The notes under the pieces: model-generated | Databases searched by the model: none | Told to the model about the DNA's origin: nothing | Seen by the model: only the letters and a program-made list of their open reading frames with translations | Assembly (NCBI GenBank): GCA_964490895.1 | Contig: CAZBEI010000092.1 | Coordinates: forward strand, 1 to 43,000 | DNA from: JACRAO01 sp964490895 | GTDB lineage: Bacteria > Bdellovibrionota > UBA1018 | DNA: 43,000 nt | Direction: 5' to 3' | Made by a program: the position numbers and the translations under genes | Shown here: positions 1 through 7,156 of the stretch, piece after piece | Numbering within the stretch: position 1 is the stretch's first letter | Layout of the letters: every line of letters begins with the position of its first letter

Positions 1-102
1 GCCAGCTATCTCTCCACCATGAGAAAGCAAGGGGAAAGTTTATTAGAAGCTATTCATGCTGTTTTCCTGGGCCAACCAATCCCTATTGCTCAACCCCCCT
101 AG
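1..102 (+). mobile_element. IS66-family transposase, C-terminal fragment (cut by window edge)
   Basis: The first 102 bases read as an open frame ending in TAG. The peptide contains SYLSTMRKQGESLLEAIHAV followed by FLGQP. The pattern Y-L-S-T-x-R-K-Q-G-x-x-x-L-E-A is typical of the extreme C-terminus of IS66 transposases, the DDE enzymes that move IS66 elements by cut-and-paste. Only about 33 residues are visible, so catalytic residues and intactness cannot be judged. The bases after the stop, to about position 140, probably hold the right end of the element, including GCTGAACAGTCAC. Its partner inverted repeat lies outside the window. The family call rests on recalled motif similarity. Confidence 0.55.
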
Positions 103-242
103 TTTTTACACCGAGCCTGAAGAATGAGGCTGAACAGTCACATATATTTTAACATTTTGAACTCGGTTTTTATTAAAAAAAAGCTATTTTTATGTATTTT
201 TTTGTTGATTTTATGGTTTTATTGAGAGATAGATCTTCCTGT

Positions 243-278
243 CTTTTCTTTAAGACATACACATGCCTTAAAGAAAAG
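243..278. repeat. Perfect 12-bp inverted repeat upstream of the HNH gene
   Basis: CTTTTCTTTAAG (243-254) and CTTAAAGAAAAG (267-278) are exact reverse complements separated by 12 bases. The repeat ends about 7 bases before the GGGAGG ribosome-binding site of the HNH gene. It could be a dimeric repressor operator or an mRNA hairpin near the Shine-Dalgarno. It is not followed by a T-run, so it is not a typical terminator. Confidence 0.7.
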
Positions 279-298
279 AACTCTGGGAGGATTGAAAA

Positions 299-1288
299 GT
301 GATGAACTTAAATTTGAAAACTTTGTCTGATTCAGAACTTCTTGTTCAAACAAAAAAAGCAGTGACTCACGAAAGAGAATCCACCAACTTTGTCTTAGAT
401 CACCTTCGAGAAGTAGAACAAAGATACCTTTATGCAAAGCTAAAATACAGTTCGATGTTTGAGTATTGCACTAAAGAGCTAAAATATTGCAACGCTAGTG
501 CCCAACTCAGGATAGACGCGATGAGGCTGTCTAAAGACGTGCCGGAACTTAAAGAATCATTGCAAAATGACAGCTTAAATCTTTCAGTCATTGGGACCGT
601 GCAGAAGTTTATGAGACATGAGAAAGCGAAATATAAGAAACGTTATAGCCCCGAACAAAAGAGGGCTTTGCTCAAACAAGTGGAGAAAAAATCAAAACTT
701 GAGACAGAGCAGTTTTTTACAGGCATATCCCCAGAGTTTATCCCGTCAGAGAAAAAAAGAGTGCTTAGTCCAACGCAGACCGAGATTAGGTTGGTGGCAG
801 ATCCAGAGCTTTTAGAGCTCATGGAACTCATGAAATCTAAGCTCATCCAAAAAGGGAACTCTGATCCAAGCTATGCGGATGTTTTTAGAGAAGGATTAAA
901 AAAAGCGTTAAAAGTTAAGGCTACTTTTTCTAAGGCACAAGGGCCAGAGCTAGAAAATAACAAAAAGAGTCAAACTCAAACTGTGGCTACTTCGCCAGAA
1001 GAAGTAAAAACCGAAGTAACCCAGAGGCCCTATATTCCTGTTTTAGTTCGTAACGAAGTATCAAAAAAATCTCAGGATCAGTGTACCTACGTCTCGCCTA
1101 TTACAAAAGAGCGTTGCGCAGAGCATAGATTTTTGCAGATTGAGCACGAAATTCCTTTTGCCAAAGGAGGGAGCTCGACGGCAGAAAATTTAACTTTGCT
1201 CTTTGCCACCCACAATCGCCTCAGAGCGGTAGAGGAGTTTGGGGTACAAAAAATGCAGAAATATAGGTATAGCAATCGTGAGGTATAA
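299..1288 (+). CDS. HNH endonuclease domain protein
   Basis: This protein of 329 residues has a C-terminal HNH nuclease fold. The last 60 residues hold C-x-Y-V-S...C pairs (CTYV and KERC), then IEHEIPFAKGG, ENL and THNRLR, which supply the His, Asn and His of the ββα-metal motif. HNH enzymes cut DNA with a divalent metal; the target here is unknown. The first 230 residues are charged and largely helical, a layout I associate with multicopy HNH proteins of Bdellovibrio-type bacteria. A GTG at 299 lies 8 bases after GGAGG and an ATG at 302 lies 11 bases after it, so either may start translation. The gene stands alone behind the 243-278 inverted repeat and next to an IS66 remnant, which fits an accessory gene. 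It could serve in defence, DNA scavenging or selfish spread; the sequence does not decide. Confidence 0.85.
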   Translation: MMNLNLKTLSDSELLVQTKKAVTHERESTNFVLDHLREVEQRYLYAKLKYSSMFEYCTKELKYCNASAQLRIDAMRLSKDVPELKESLQNDSLNLSVIGTVQKFMRHEKAKYKKRYSPEQKRALLKQVEKKSKLETEQFFTGISPEFIPSEKKRVLSPTQTEIRLVADPELLELMELMKSKLIQKGNSDPSYADVFREGLKKALKVKATFSKAQGPELENNKKSQTQTVATSPEEVKTEVTQRPYIPVLVRNEVSKKSQDQCTYVSPITKERCAEHRFLQIEHEIPFAKGGSSTAENLTLLFATHNRLRAVEEFGVQKMQKYRYSNREV

Positions 1289-1290
1289 GC

Positions 1291-1363
1291 ATTGGCACTT
1301 AGTCACAATCACTCCATGACTGTTCGAGGGGCTACAGGCAAAGACTGTAAGTTCGGTGCCAAT
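1291..1363 (+). other. Foldable intergenic segment, 73 nt, possible structured RNA
   Basis: ATTGGCAC (1291-1298) pairs exactly with GTGCCAAT (1356-1363). Inside are AGTCA (1301-1305) with TGACT (1317-1321), and TACAG (1333-1337) with CTGTA (1345-1349, 7-base loop). The result is a closed multi-branch shape. It begins just 3 bases after the HNH stop codon and is followed by a T-rich stretch to 1374. It could be a 3' UTR structure protecting or terminating the HNH transcript, or part of the mobile unit. It is not a tRNA: there is no anticodon arm and no TTCGA loop in the right place. Confidence 0.35.
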
Positions 1364-1437
1364 TTGTAATTTTTCAGGCCATTTCCGGCGCCCATGACGC
1401 CCATGGTTATAGCCCTAGAAACCGGTCTGGTATTTCA

Positions 1438-1467
1438 TTAACGTACTGCTTTTATTAAACTTATAAA
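1438..1467 (+). promoter_or_regulatory. Possible promoter for the subtilisin-like gene
   Basis: TTAACG (1438-1443) and TATAAA (1462-1467) are separated by 18 bases in a very AT-rich stretch. Transcription would begin near 1474, giving a 100-base leader that contains the hairpin at 1532-1556. The -35 match is weak and AT-rich DNA produces such matches by chance. Confidence 0.25.
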
Positions 1468-1531
1468 ATTTAAATAAATTATTTTCTAAAATTCAAAAAT
1501 TCGCACGCTTTTTGCTTCTATTAACCCATTG

Positions 1532-1556
1532 GGGCCACAATGACGTGGCCCTTTTA
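1532..1556 (+). terminator. Intrinsic terminator-like hairpin just before the subtilase RBS
   Basis: GGGCCAC (1532-1538) pairs with GTGGCCC (1545-1551) across a 6-base loop and is followed by TTTT. This is a textbook intrinsic terminator. It ends about 5 bases before the AAGGAGG ribosome-binding site of the next gene. It may simply end transcripts from upstream, but if the subtilase promoter lies further upstream it would act as an attenuator. Confidence 0.6.
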
Positions 1557-1573
1557 TAACAAGGAGGTCCACT

Positions 1574-2770
1574 ATGCTCTATTTTAAGATCCAGCATATC
1601 TTGTCGGGTCTGATTCTGATTTTACTATTTTTGAGTGGGTGCACCAAGTCGGAGTCCATTGAGACCGACGGTGTGCTTCTCAAAATGAATGGAGAAGTGA
1701 GGGTGATTTCTGAAACGGACGCAAAAAAACTTTGCGAAAATCATTTTTGCGAACCCAATTATATTTATTCGATTAATTTTGGGAGAAAAAAACCAAAGCC
1801 TACTCCAACTCCTAGGCCCACGCCTTCTCCATCGCCTTCTCCATCGCCTTCTCCGTCTGGAGACCAAATGGATTACTCTAAGGAAAAATTGCGCTTAAAA
1901 GAAGCTTGGAAGGTTACTGAGGGCTCCCCAGAGATTTTGGTGGCCGTGGTAGATACGGGTGCTGATTATGAACACAGTGATCTCAAAAACAACATGTTTA
2001 TTAACGAGCGTGAAAAAAACGGCCAATCTGGAGTAGATGACGACGGAAATGGGTTTGTGGACGATGTCTATGGCTATGATTTTTTTAGCAACAAGGGAAA
2101 CGCCATGGATGACAATGGACACGGAAGTCATGTCTCTGGAATTATTGGCGCAGAGCTCAATGGTTTTGGGAGTGTGGGGGTTTCACCAAAAGTAAAAATC
2201 TTGCCTCTCAAGTTTTTAGGATCAAATGGAAGTGGTTCTGCAGCAAATGCCATCAAAGCCATTGATTATGCGGTGGCGATGGGAGCACAAGTCATCTCAA
2301 ACTCGTGGGGAGGGGGCGGCAGGTCTGAACTCTTAAACGAATCCATTCAAAAAGCGATCCAGAGTGGAATTTTTGTGATGGCTGCAGCAGGAAATGAAAC
2401 CAATAATAACGACACCAGTCCTTCGTATCCTGCTTCTTATGATGGGGTGTTAGCGGTAGCTTCGAGCAATGAAAATGACGGGCTTAGTTCTTTTTCGAAC
2501 TTTGGGGTAAAGACCGTCTTTTTGGCCGCTCCGGGCAGCAATATCTACAGCACGTACATGAACAACCAATATCGCACCCTGAGTGGGACTTCGATGGCCA
2601 CGCCCCAAGTCTCAGGCGCACTTGCTTTGGCACTCAGCCTTAAAAAAGGCTTAGCTCCAGAGCAAATGAAAAATGCGATGTGTGACAGTTCGGCAAAAAT
2701 TCTATTGAGCGCAGTCAAGTGCGGTCGTTTGGATGTTGCAGAGCTTATCAATCAAATCAGTAGAAGGTAG
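1574..2770 (+). CDS. Secreted subtilisin-like serine protease (S8), lipoprotein
   Basis: This 398-residue protein is predicted to cleave peptide bonds outside the inner membrane. The N-terminus is a lipoprotein signal ending LFLSGC, so Cys23 should be lipidated. A short region to about residue 75 leads to a Pro/Thr/Ser linker (about 76-95) made of PTPTPRPTPSPSPSPS. The S8 domain follows with all three catalytic motifs: Asp in VVDTGAD, His in NGHGSHVSG and Ser in SGTSMATP. The oxyanion Asn is likely in SNSWGG. The usual 70-80 residue I9 propeptide is not obvious; the short segment before the linker may replace it. AAGGAGG lies 6 bases before the ATG. Three 12-bp repeats at 1823-1858 encode the SPSP tract. 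A strong terminator follows at 2812-2842. The family call is firm; the substrate is unknown. Confidence 0.93.
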   Translation: MLYFKIQHILSGLILILLFLSGCTKSESIETDGVLLKMNGEVRVISETDAKKLCENHFCEPNYIYSINFGRKKPKPTPTPRPTPSPSPSPSPSPSGDQMDYSKEKLRLKEAWKVTEGSPEILVAVVDTGADYEHSDLKNNMFINEREKNGQSGVDDDGNGFVDDVYGYDFFSNKGNAMDDNGHGSHVSGIIGAELNGFGSVGVSPKVKILPLKFLGSNGSGSAANAIKAIDYAVAMGAQVISNSWGGGGRSELLNESIQKAIQSGIFVMAAAGNETNNNDTSPSYPASYDGVLAVASSNENDGLSSFSNFGVKTVFLAAPGSNIYSTYMNNQYRTLSGTSMATPQVSGALALALSLKKGLAPEQMKNAMCDSSAKILLSAVKCGRLDVAELINQISRR

Positions 2771-2811
2771 GGGGGCCAGGAGGGCCAGAAAAGCCAGAAA
2801 AGGAAAAGGGG

Positions 2812-2842
2812 GGGGGCCTGAGCAATTGGGCCTCCTTTTTTT
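2812..2842 (+). terminator. Rho-independent terminator after the subtilase gene
   Basis: GGGGGCC (2812-2818) pairs with GGCCTCC (2829-2835), with one G-U pair, and is followed by seven T residues. Preceding A residues could extend the stem. It lies about 40 bases after the subtilase stop and before the SGNH hydrolase start, so it separates the two genes. Confidence 0.75.
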
Positions 2843-2880
2843 AAGTTGAAAATAAAAATAAATGCGCAGAGAATTTGTGG

Positions 2881-3747
2881 ATGGGTTTGCTTATGCTTTT
2901 AGCTTTTTTTCAAAAAAGCGCATACGCCGAAAAGCCTTACCTCATGGCAGTTTTAGGTGATTCTGTTTCTGCAGCTACTTTTGCAAATACCAGTGTGAAT
3001 TTATTTTCTTCCTTAGTGCCAGACAGTGAGGATCTCTTTTTATATGATAATAAAAGCACCCTTTCTTGGGTATCTGGAAAAAAAATCCGTTCCCATTTTG
3101 TCTATCTCAGCAAGGTTTTGGGAGGGCGTTTGGCTGTTGTAAACAACGCCGTGCCTGGAGCTAAAAGTCAAGATGTCATTGATCAAGCCAAGCGCTTGCT
3201 CAATGAAATAAAAACGGGAGATTATGCTTTGCTCAAATATGTGACCCTGATGATTGGTGGTAACGACGCCTGCTCTACAGAAGAAGACGGAGGCACTCCA
3301 AACCACACGATGGAGACTGCTTTACTCCATGTATTTTGGCTTTTATCCCAAATTAAGCAGCCCGAAAAAATCAGAATTTTTGTGCCAGCTATTCCAAAAA
3401 TTCCAGATCTGGGGAGAGACGAAATTTTAAATACGACCACTCTCAAGCACTGGAGTTGCCGTGTTATTCGAGATCAGATTTTTAAGTCTTGCAATCCACT
3501 CATCGTGTGGAGTGACGAGACAGAATACAAAGCACACCTCAAAACTGTCGAAGAAAAAAACACGGTCCTACAAGAGACCGTAAAAAAAGCAAACCAGTTT
3601 TTTCCAAACTTAGATGTGTATTATAGCCCTCGACTTTTTGAGGCCCAGGTTTACCCAGAATATTTAGCAGCCGATTGTTTCCATCCCAATGCCAGAGGCC
3701 AGCAGGAACTTTCAGATCAGCTCTGGGCTGATCAGCCGTGGTTTTGA
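2881..3747 (+). CDS. Secreted SGNH/GDSL hydrolase, phospholipase-like
   Basis: The protein of about 288 residues shows the SGNH esterase blocks in order: AVLGDSVS near the N-terminus (nucleophile Ser), MIGGNDAC in the middle (block III Gly-Asn-Asp), and DCFHPNARG near the C-terminus (catalytic Asp-x-x-His). These enzymes hydrolyse ester bonds in lipids or carbohydrates, and the arrangement resembles bacterial phospholipase B-like members. The hydrophobic start ending SAYA-E suggests a signal peptide, although it lacks the usual basic residues. ATG 2881 is preferred because AGAG lies about 9 bases upstream; a TTG at 2875 is also in frame. A 7-bp hairpin, GATCAGC/GCTGATC, sits in the last codons (3715-3733) with only a short T-run. 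The gene converges on the NRDE gene 9 bp away. Confidence 0.85.
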   Translation: MGLLMLLAFFQKSAYAEKPYLMAVLGDSVSAATFANTSVNLFSSLVPDSEDLFLYDNKSTLSWVSGKKIRSHFVYLSKVLGGRLAVVNNAVPGAKSQDVIDQAKRLLNEIKTGDYALLKYVTLMIGGNDACSTEEDGGTPNHTMETALLHVFWLLSQIKQPEKIRIFVPAIPKIPDLGRDEILNTTTLKHWSCRVIRDQIFKSCNPLIVWSDETEYKAHLKTVEEKNTVLQETVKKANQFFPNLDVYYSPRLFEAQVYPEYLAADCFHPNARGQQELSDQLWADQPWF

Positions 3748-3756
3748 AGCGGAACC

Positions 3757-4527
3757 CTAATCCTTTTCAATTTTAAAATTAAAAGCCACGATTTTAGGCT
3801 GCCCTTTTTGTCGGAGGTAGGACTTTTCAATAAAATGGACCTCTCCTTTTTTGGAGATTGTTAAGAGTGTTGTGGAGTGTGTTCCATAGCCAGGCGCACG
3901 CACAAACAAAGAAGAAAGGAGCCGTTCTACTTCTATCCCCATACCCGTATTTGGAAGTGTCTGATCAGGGTAAGGGGTAGTGTTTTTCATGAGTAAAAAT
4001 AAATCTTCTTCAAAGCCTTCTTTTTTCTGAATTATTTCTAAAAATTTTTTCTTTCCTTCAGAGACTTTGGGCCATGGGGTGTCTAAAAATGCATTGCTCA
4101 GTCCATAAACTCCCGGCTTAAGTGACAGGAGTTGGCCTTGTTGTGAGGAGAGGTGGTATAAGCCTGCAGGATTTCCGACTACAAGATTAAAGTCAGCATA
4201 GTTGTTTTTGACGCTGAGAATATTTTGTAAGTAGTCTTTTGGAGCAAGAGAAGAAGTTAAAAAATTTTTTACCAACATTCCACGCGAAATTTGTTCACTC
4301 TTTAAAATTTTTTTCTTTCTAAAGTTGGTGACCATAGCCCATTGCCCTGTTTGGGTGATTCCAAGCCAAGTGCCACTACTCCCCAAGTCCTTTCCAGCCA
4401 GCAGATGCCGGTTGTCATCCCAAAACTGTGCGGGTAAGGATTTGCGATTATAGTATTCGTCTCGATTGTGAATTAAAATGAGGTCAAACTGAGGATGGTT
4501 TTTGTACGCAAATAAACAAAGGCACAT
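3757..4527 (-). CDS. NRDE family protein (TANGO2 homologue)
   Basis: This protein of 256 residues starts Met-Cys and carries the family-naming Asn-Arg-Asp-Glu at residues 21-24, followed by a WLGIT segment and later TNFR. Residue Cys2 is the conserved N-terminal Cys that may become a terminal nucleophile. The eukaryotic relative TANGO2 has been linked to lipid and haem handling, but the biochemical role in bacteria is not settled. No signal peptide or membrane segment is present, so it is probably cytoplasmic. It is a single gene on the minus strand, convergent with the SGNH hydrolase and divergent from the aldehyde dehydrogenase. A C-terminal Ntn-like region of family size supports an intact gene. 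Confidence 0.85.
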   Translation of the reverse strand: MCLCLFAYKNHPQFDLILIHNRDEYYNRKSLPAQFWDDNRHLLAGKDLGSSGTWLGITQTGQWAMVTNFRKKKILKSEQISRGMLVKNFLTSSLAPKDYLQNILSVKNNYADFNLVVGNPAGLYHLSSQQGQLLSLKPGVYGLSNAFLDTPWPKVSEGKKKFLEIIQKKEGFEEDLFLLMKNTTPYPDQTLPNTGMGIEVERLLSSLFVRAPGYGTHSTTLLTISKKGEVHFIEKSYLRQKGQPKIVAFNFKIEKD

Positions 4528-4580
4528 AAAGATATCTTTATAATTTAACCTATTAGCTCAAGAATTCCACACAAAAAAGC

Positions 4581-4609
4581 TTGCTCAAAACTTTGGCCTG
4601 TCCTATGGT
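4581..4609 (+). promoter_or_regulatory. Possible promoter of the aldehyde dehydrogenase gene
   Basis: TTGCTC (4581-4586) and TATGGT (4604-4609) are spaced by 17 bases, 34 bases before the ATG. The -10 match is imperfect. It is the best candidate in the 115-bp divergent gap. Confidence 0.3.
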
Positions 4610-4642
4610 CAAGCCTTATTTAATCAAAAAGGAGATTTAACG

Positions 4643-6160
4643 ATGCGTTATTCAGATCCAAATACCCCAGGCAGTGTTGTGGAATTTAAAAAACAATACG
4701 AAAATTTTATCAATGGCAAGTTCGAAGCTCCTGTCGACGGACAGTATTTTGACGCAATTTGTCCTGTGTATGGAAAACCCTATACAAAAGTGGCTCGTTC
4801 GAATCATAAAGACATCGATCTTGCGCTCAATGCTGCCCATGACGCTTTTGTCTCTTGGGGTCGCACCAGTGTCACAGAACGATCCAATACGCTGCTTAAA
4901 ATTGCAGATCGAATGGAAAAGAATTTAGAGAAATTAGCAGTCGCAGAAGTCTGGGGAAATGGAAAACCAGTACGAGAAACTTTGGCAGCTGATCTCCCTT
5001 TAGCGATAGATCATTTTAGGTATTTTGCTGGGGTCATCCGCGGCGAAGAAAGCGGAATGGCAGAACTTGATTCTCAAACTGTCTCTTACCATATTAAGGA
5101 ACCTCTGGGTGTAGTCGCGCAAATTATTCCATGGAACTTTCCACTTTTAATGGCAGCCTGGAAATTGGCCCCTGCATTGGCGGCTGGAAATTGTGTTGTC
5201 ATAAAGCCTGCCGAGCAAACTCCAGTGTCGATATTACTTTGGATGGAGCTTGTGGCGGATTTATTGCCCAAAGGGGTTGTCAATATCGTCAATGGATTTG
5301 GGATTGAGGCAGGAAAGCCTTTGGCTTCTTCGCCGCGAGTGGCAAAAGTTGCTTTTACGGGCGAGACGACAACGGGGCGCCTTATTATGCAATATGCGTC
5401 TGAGAATATTATTCCAGTGACATTAGAGCTTGGTGGAAAAAGTCCCAATCTGTTTTTCGAAGATGTGATGACAAAAGAAGACTCTTTTTTCGAAAAATGC
5501 CTCGAAGGATTTACGATGTTTGCGCTTAATCAAGGCGAAGTCTGCACTTGTCCGTCACGCGCTTTAGTACAAGAGTCCATCTATGATCGCTTTATGGAAA
5601 AAGCCTTAGATCGTGTCTCAAAAATTAAGGTAGGGCATCCTTTGGATACAACTACAATGATGGGGGCTCAAGCCTCACAAGATCAGATGGAAAAAATTCT
5701 CTCTTATGTTCAAATTGGTCGCAACGAGGGAGCAAAAGTGAGAGCTGGAGGAGCACCCGCAAAAATCCCAGGTGCAGAAGGGGGCTATTACATGCAGCCC
5801 ACGGTTTTTGAGGGAGTGAACTCCATGCGTGTATTCCAAGAAGAAATCTTCGGCCCAGTGGTTGCAGTCACAAAGTTTAAAACACGCGAAGACGCCTTAA
5901 AAATAGCCAACGACACGCTCTATGGCTTAGGTGCAGGAGTATGGACACGCGATATTCACACTGCTTATGAGTTTGGGCGCCAGATTAAAGCCGGAAGAGT
6001 GTGGACCAATTGCTTTCACTTATACCCAGCCCACGCTGCTTTTGGTGGCTATAAGGGCTCTGGAATTGGAAGAGAAACCCATAAGATGATGCTCTCGCAT
6101 TATACACAGACTAAAAATCTCTTGGTTTCTTATGATCCAAAACCGATGGGATTTTTTTAA
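4643..6160 (+). CDS. NAD-dependent aldehyde dehydrogenase, acetaldehyde type
   Basis: This protein has 505 residues, the normal length for the aldehyde dehydrogenase superfamily. It oxidises an aldehyde to the acid with NAD(P)+ in the cytoplasm. The general base is in LELGGKSP (Glu262) and the nucleophile in GEVCTCPSR (Cys301). The cofactor signature IIPWNFPLLM and the EEIFGPV segment are present. The adjacent second Cys and the overall sequence are like bacterial acetaldehyde dehydrogenases (AcoD/ExaC/AldB group), which make acetate from acetaldehyde. GGAG stands 8 bases before the ATG. The next gene starts on the base after this stop and encodes DUF779, the usual partner of this group. EutA and EutBC nearby supply a source of acetaldehyde, which supports this substrate. 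A broader substrate range is possible. Confidence 0.93.
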   Translation: MRYSDPNTPGSVVEFKKQYENFINGKFEAPVDGQYFDAICPVYGKPYTKVARSNHKDIDLALNAAHDAFVSWGRTSVTERSNTLLKIADRMEKNLEKLAVAEVWGNGKPVRETLAADLPLAIDHFRYFAGVIRGEESGMAELDSQTVSYHIKEPLGVVAQIIPWNFPLLMAAWKLAPALAAGNCVVIKPAEQTPVSILLWMELVADLLPKGVVNIVNGFGIEAGKPLASSPRVAKVAFTGETTTGRLIMQYASENIIPVTLELGGKSPNLFFEDVMTKEDSFFEKCLEGFTMFALNQGEVCTCPSRALVQESIYDRFMEKALDRVSKIKVGHPLDTTTMMGAQASQDQMEKILSYVQIGRNEGAKVRAGGAPAKIPGAEGGYYMQPTVFEGVNSMRVFQEEIFGPVVAVTKFKTREDALKIANDTLYGLGAGVWTRDIHTAYEFGRQIKAGRVWTNCFHLYPAHAAFGGYKGSGIGRETHKMMLSHYTQTKNLLVSYDPKPMGFF

Positions 6161-6616
6161 TTGAATACAGCTTGCTCGGTGGGGCAGGACGGAGTACCTG
6201 CTCCAATTGTAAAAAATAAGGACGGCAGTGTCTCCCGGGTAGGTGCCACTGCTCGTGCGATGGATCTCATCATAAAGCTTAGAAAAAACCATGGCCCACT
6301 TTTATTTCACCAAAGTGGAGGCTGCTGTGACGGTTCAGCCCCAATGTGTTTTTCTCGAAATGAATTTAAAGTCGGAGCTCGGGATGTCTGCTTGGGTTTT
6401 TTAGATGGAGACCCAGTCTATATCTCTGGAGTTCAGTTTGAGGTCTGGAAGCACACCCAACTTATTATTGATGTTGTCCCAGGGAGGGGTGCAAGCTTTT
6501 CGCTCGAAATCCCCCATGGAGTGCGGTTTTTAACTCGCTCGCGGGTGTTTACTGAAGAAGAGCAATCTTGTCTATTGCCCCCGCTAGGAGCAGGGGCAGG
6601 AGACAAAGTCTTATAA
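6161..6616 (+). CDS. DUF779 domain protein, coupled to aldehyde dehydrogenase
   Basis: This protein of about 151 residues contains HQSGGCCDGSAPMC, the cysteine-rich signature of DUF779. Genes of this family commonly follow AcoD/ExaC-type aldehyde dehydrogenases; the role is unknown but the cysteines suggest metal or thiol chemistry linked to the enzyme. The TTG at 6161 directly follows the TAA of the dehydrogenase and has no ribosome-binding site of its own, so translation is likely coupled. A GTG at 6179 is an alternative start. The 3' end overlaps the convergent gene at 6611-6955 by 6 bp. The tail after the domain is rich in Gly and Ala. Confidence 0.82.
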   Translation: MNTACSVGQDGVPAPIVKNKDGSVSRVGATARAMDLIIKLRKNHGPLLFHQSGGCCDGSAPMCFSRNEFKVGARDVCLGFLDGDPVYISGVQFEVWKHTQLIIDVVPGRGASFSLEIPHGVRFLTRSRVFTEEEQSCLLPPLGAGAGDKVL

Positions 6617-6955
6617 GTCCGATTCTGTTTCGCGGTCTTGTCGTTCCCGTTCGACTTGATCTTTCCAGATTTCTTGTTCAAGAAGGGCTCTTTCTTTCAC
6701 AAGATCAGGAATGAGCTTGCCCCAGTTGTCATACTTGAGGGGTTGCTTGATGTTCAAATCTCGTGCCTGAGCGTCATCACGTAAAACTTGAAGTGAAATT
6801 CCTGTGGACCAGCCATAGGGGCCGACCTTTAAACAAAGTGCTCCAATTTTCTCAGACGGTGCGCCAACCGGTACGATTTCATCGTGAGCAAAGGCCGCTG
6901 CTGTGCCTAGAAAAGTACCTAGGACAATGGCTAATAAAACATTCTTTTTTTTCAT
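6611..6955 (-). CDS. Small secreted protein of unknown function
   Basis: This 114-residue protein has a clear Sec signal peptide: a KKK start, a hydrophobic stretch and cleavage likely after AAAFA, before HDE. The mature part of about 90 residues contains GPYGWSTGI in the middle, one Cys, and a strongly charged helical C-terminus (EQEIWKDQVERERQDRE). I do not recognise the family. GGGAGG lies 5 bases before the ATG. It has its own promoter and 5' hairpin (see 6985-7049), so it is likely well expressed and independent of the Eut genes. Its end overlaps DUF779. It is probably periplasmic. Confidence 0.75.
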   Translation of the reverse strand: MKKKNVLLAIVLGTFLGTAAAFAHDEIVPVGAPSEKIGALCLKVGPYGWSTGISLQVLRDDAQARDLNIKQPLKYDNWGKLIPDLVKERALLEQEIWKDQVERERQDRETESDL

Positions 6956-6984
6956 GATTTCCTCCCTTAATTAAGTCCCAAATA

Positions 6985-7012
6985 TTACCTCAACGAAACC
7001 CCAACGAGGTAA
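6985..7012 (-). promoter_or_regulatory. 5' UTR hairpin of the small secreted protein gene
   Basis: TTACCTC (6985-6991) and GAGGTAA (7006-7012) are exact reverse complements. On the minus strand the hairpin would begin one or two bases from the predicted transcription start near 7014. A stem at the very 5' end is known to protect mRNA from 5'-dependent decay. A binding site for a regulator is the alternative. Confidence 0.5.
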
Positions 7013-7020
7013 GTAAGAGC

Positions 7021-7049
7021 TTCATAAAGAAGATAGCGCACATTGTCAA
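7021..7049 (-). promoter_or_regulatory. Sigma-70-type promoter for the small secreted protein gene
   Basis: On the minus strand TTGACA (7049-7044) and TATGAA (7026-7021) are 17 bases apart. The -35 is a perfect consensus and the -10 matches 4 of 6. The predicted start near 7014 gives a leader of about 58 bases. Confidence 0.65.
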
Positions 7050-7156
7050 ATTATTTTTTTGTAGAAAAAGTCCTCCTAGAATTATCGTACCCATTTGGCA
7101 TGAGGATAGAGATTTTGAACTTATTTCGAAGTTTACGGAACTCAAGACCACCATTC

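Noticed and set aside
1291..1363. 73-nt cloverleaf-like segment considered as a tRNA
   Set aside because: The closing stem and length fit, but the inner stems are in the wrong places, and there is no anticodon arm or T-loop sequence.
1373..1430. Short CGCCCATG direct repeat and possible remnant gene
   Set aside because: The two 8-bp copies are adjacent and no reading frame or wider similarity supports a gene remnant.
1823..1858. Three 12-bp repeats as a CRISPR or mobile repeat
   Set aside because: They are in frame and encode the Ser-Pro linker of the protease; there are no spacers.
3715..3733. 7-bp hairpin near the end of the SGNH hydrolase gene as terminator
   Set aside because: It lies inside the coding sequence and has only four T residues some bases later; evidence is too weak.
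5086..5448. 120-residue minus-strand frame
   Set aside because: It is antisense to the conserved core of the aldehyde dehydrogenase and has low-complexity composition typical of a shadow frame.
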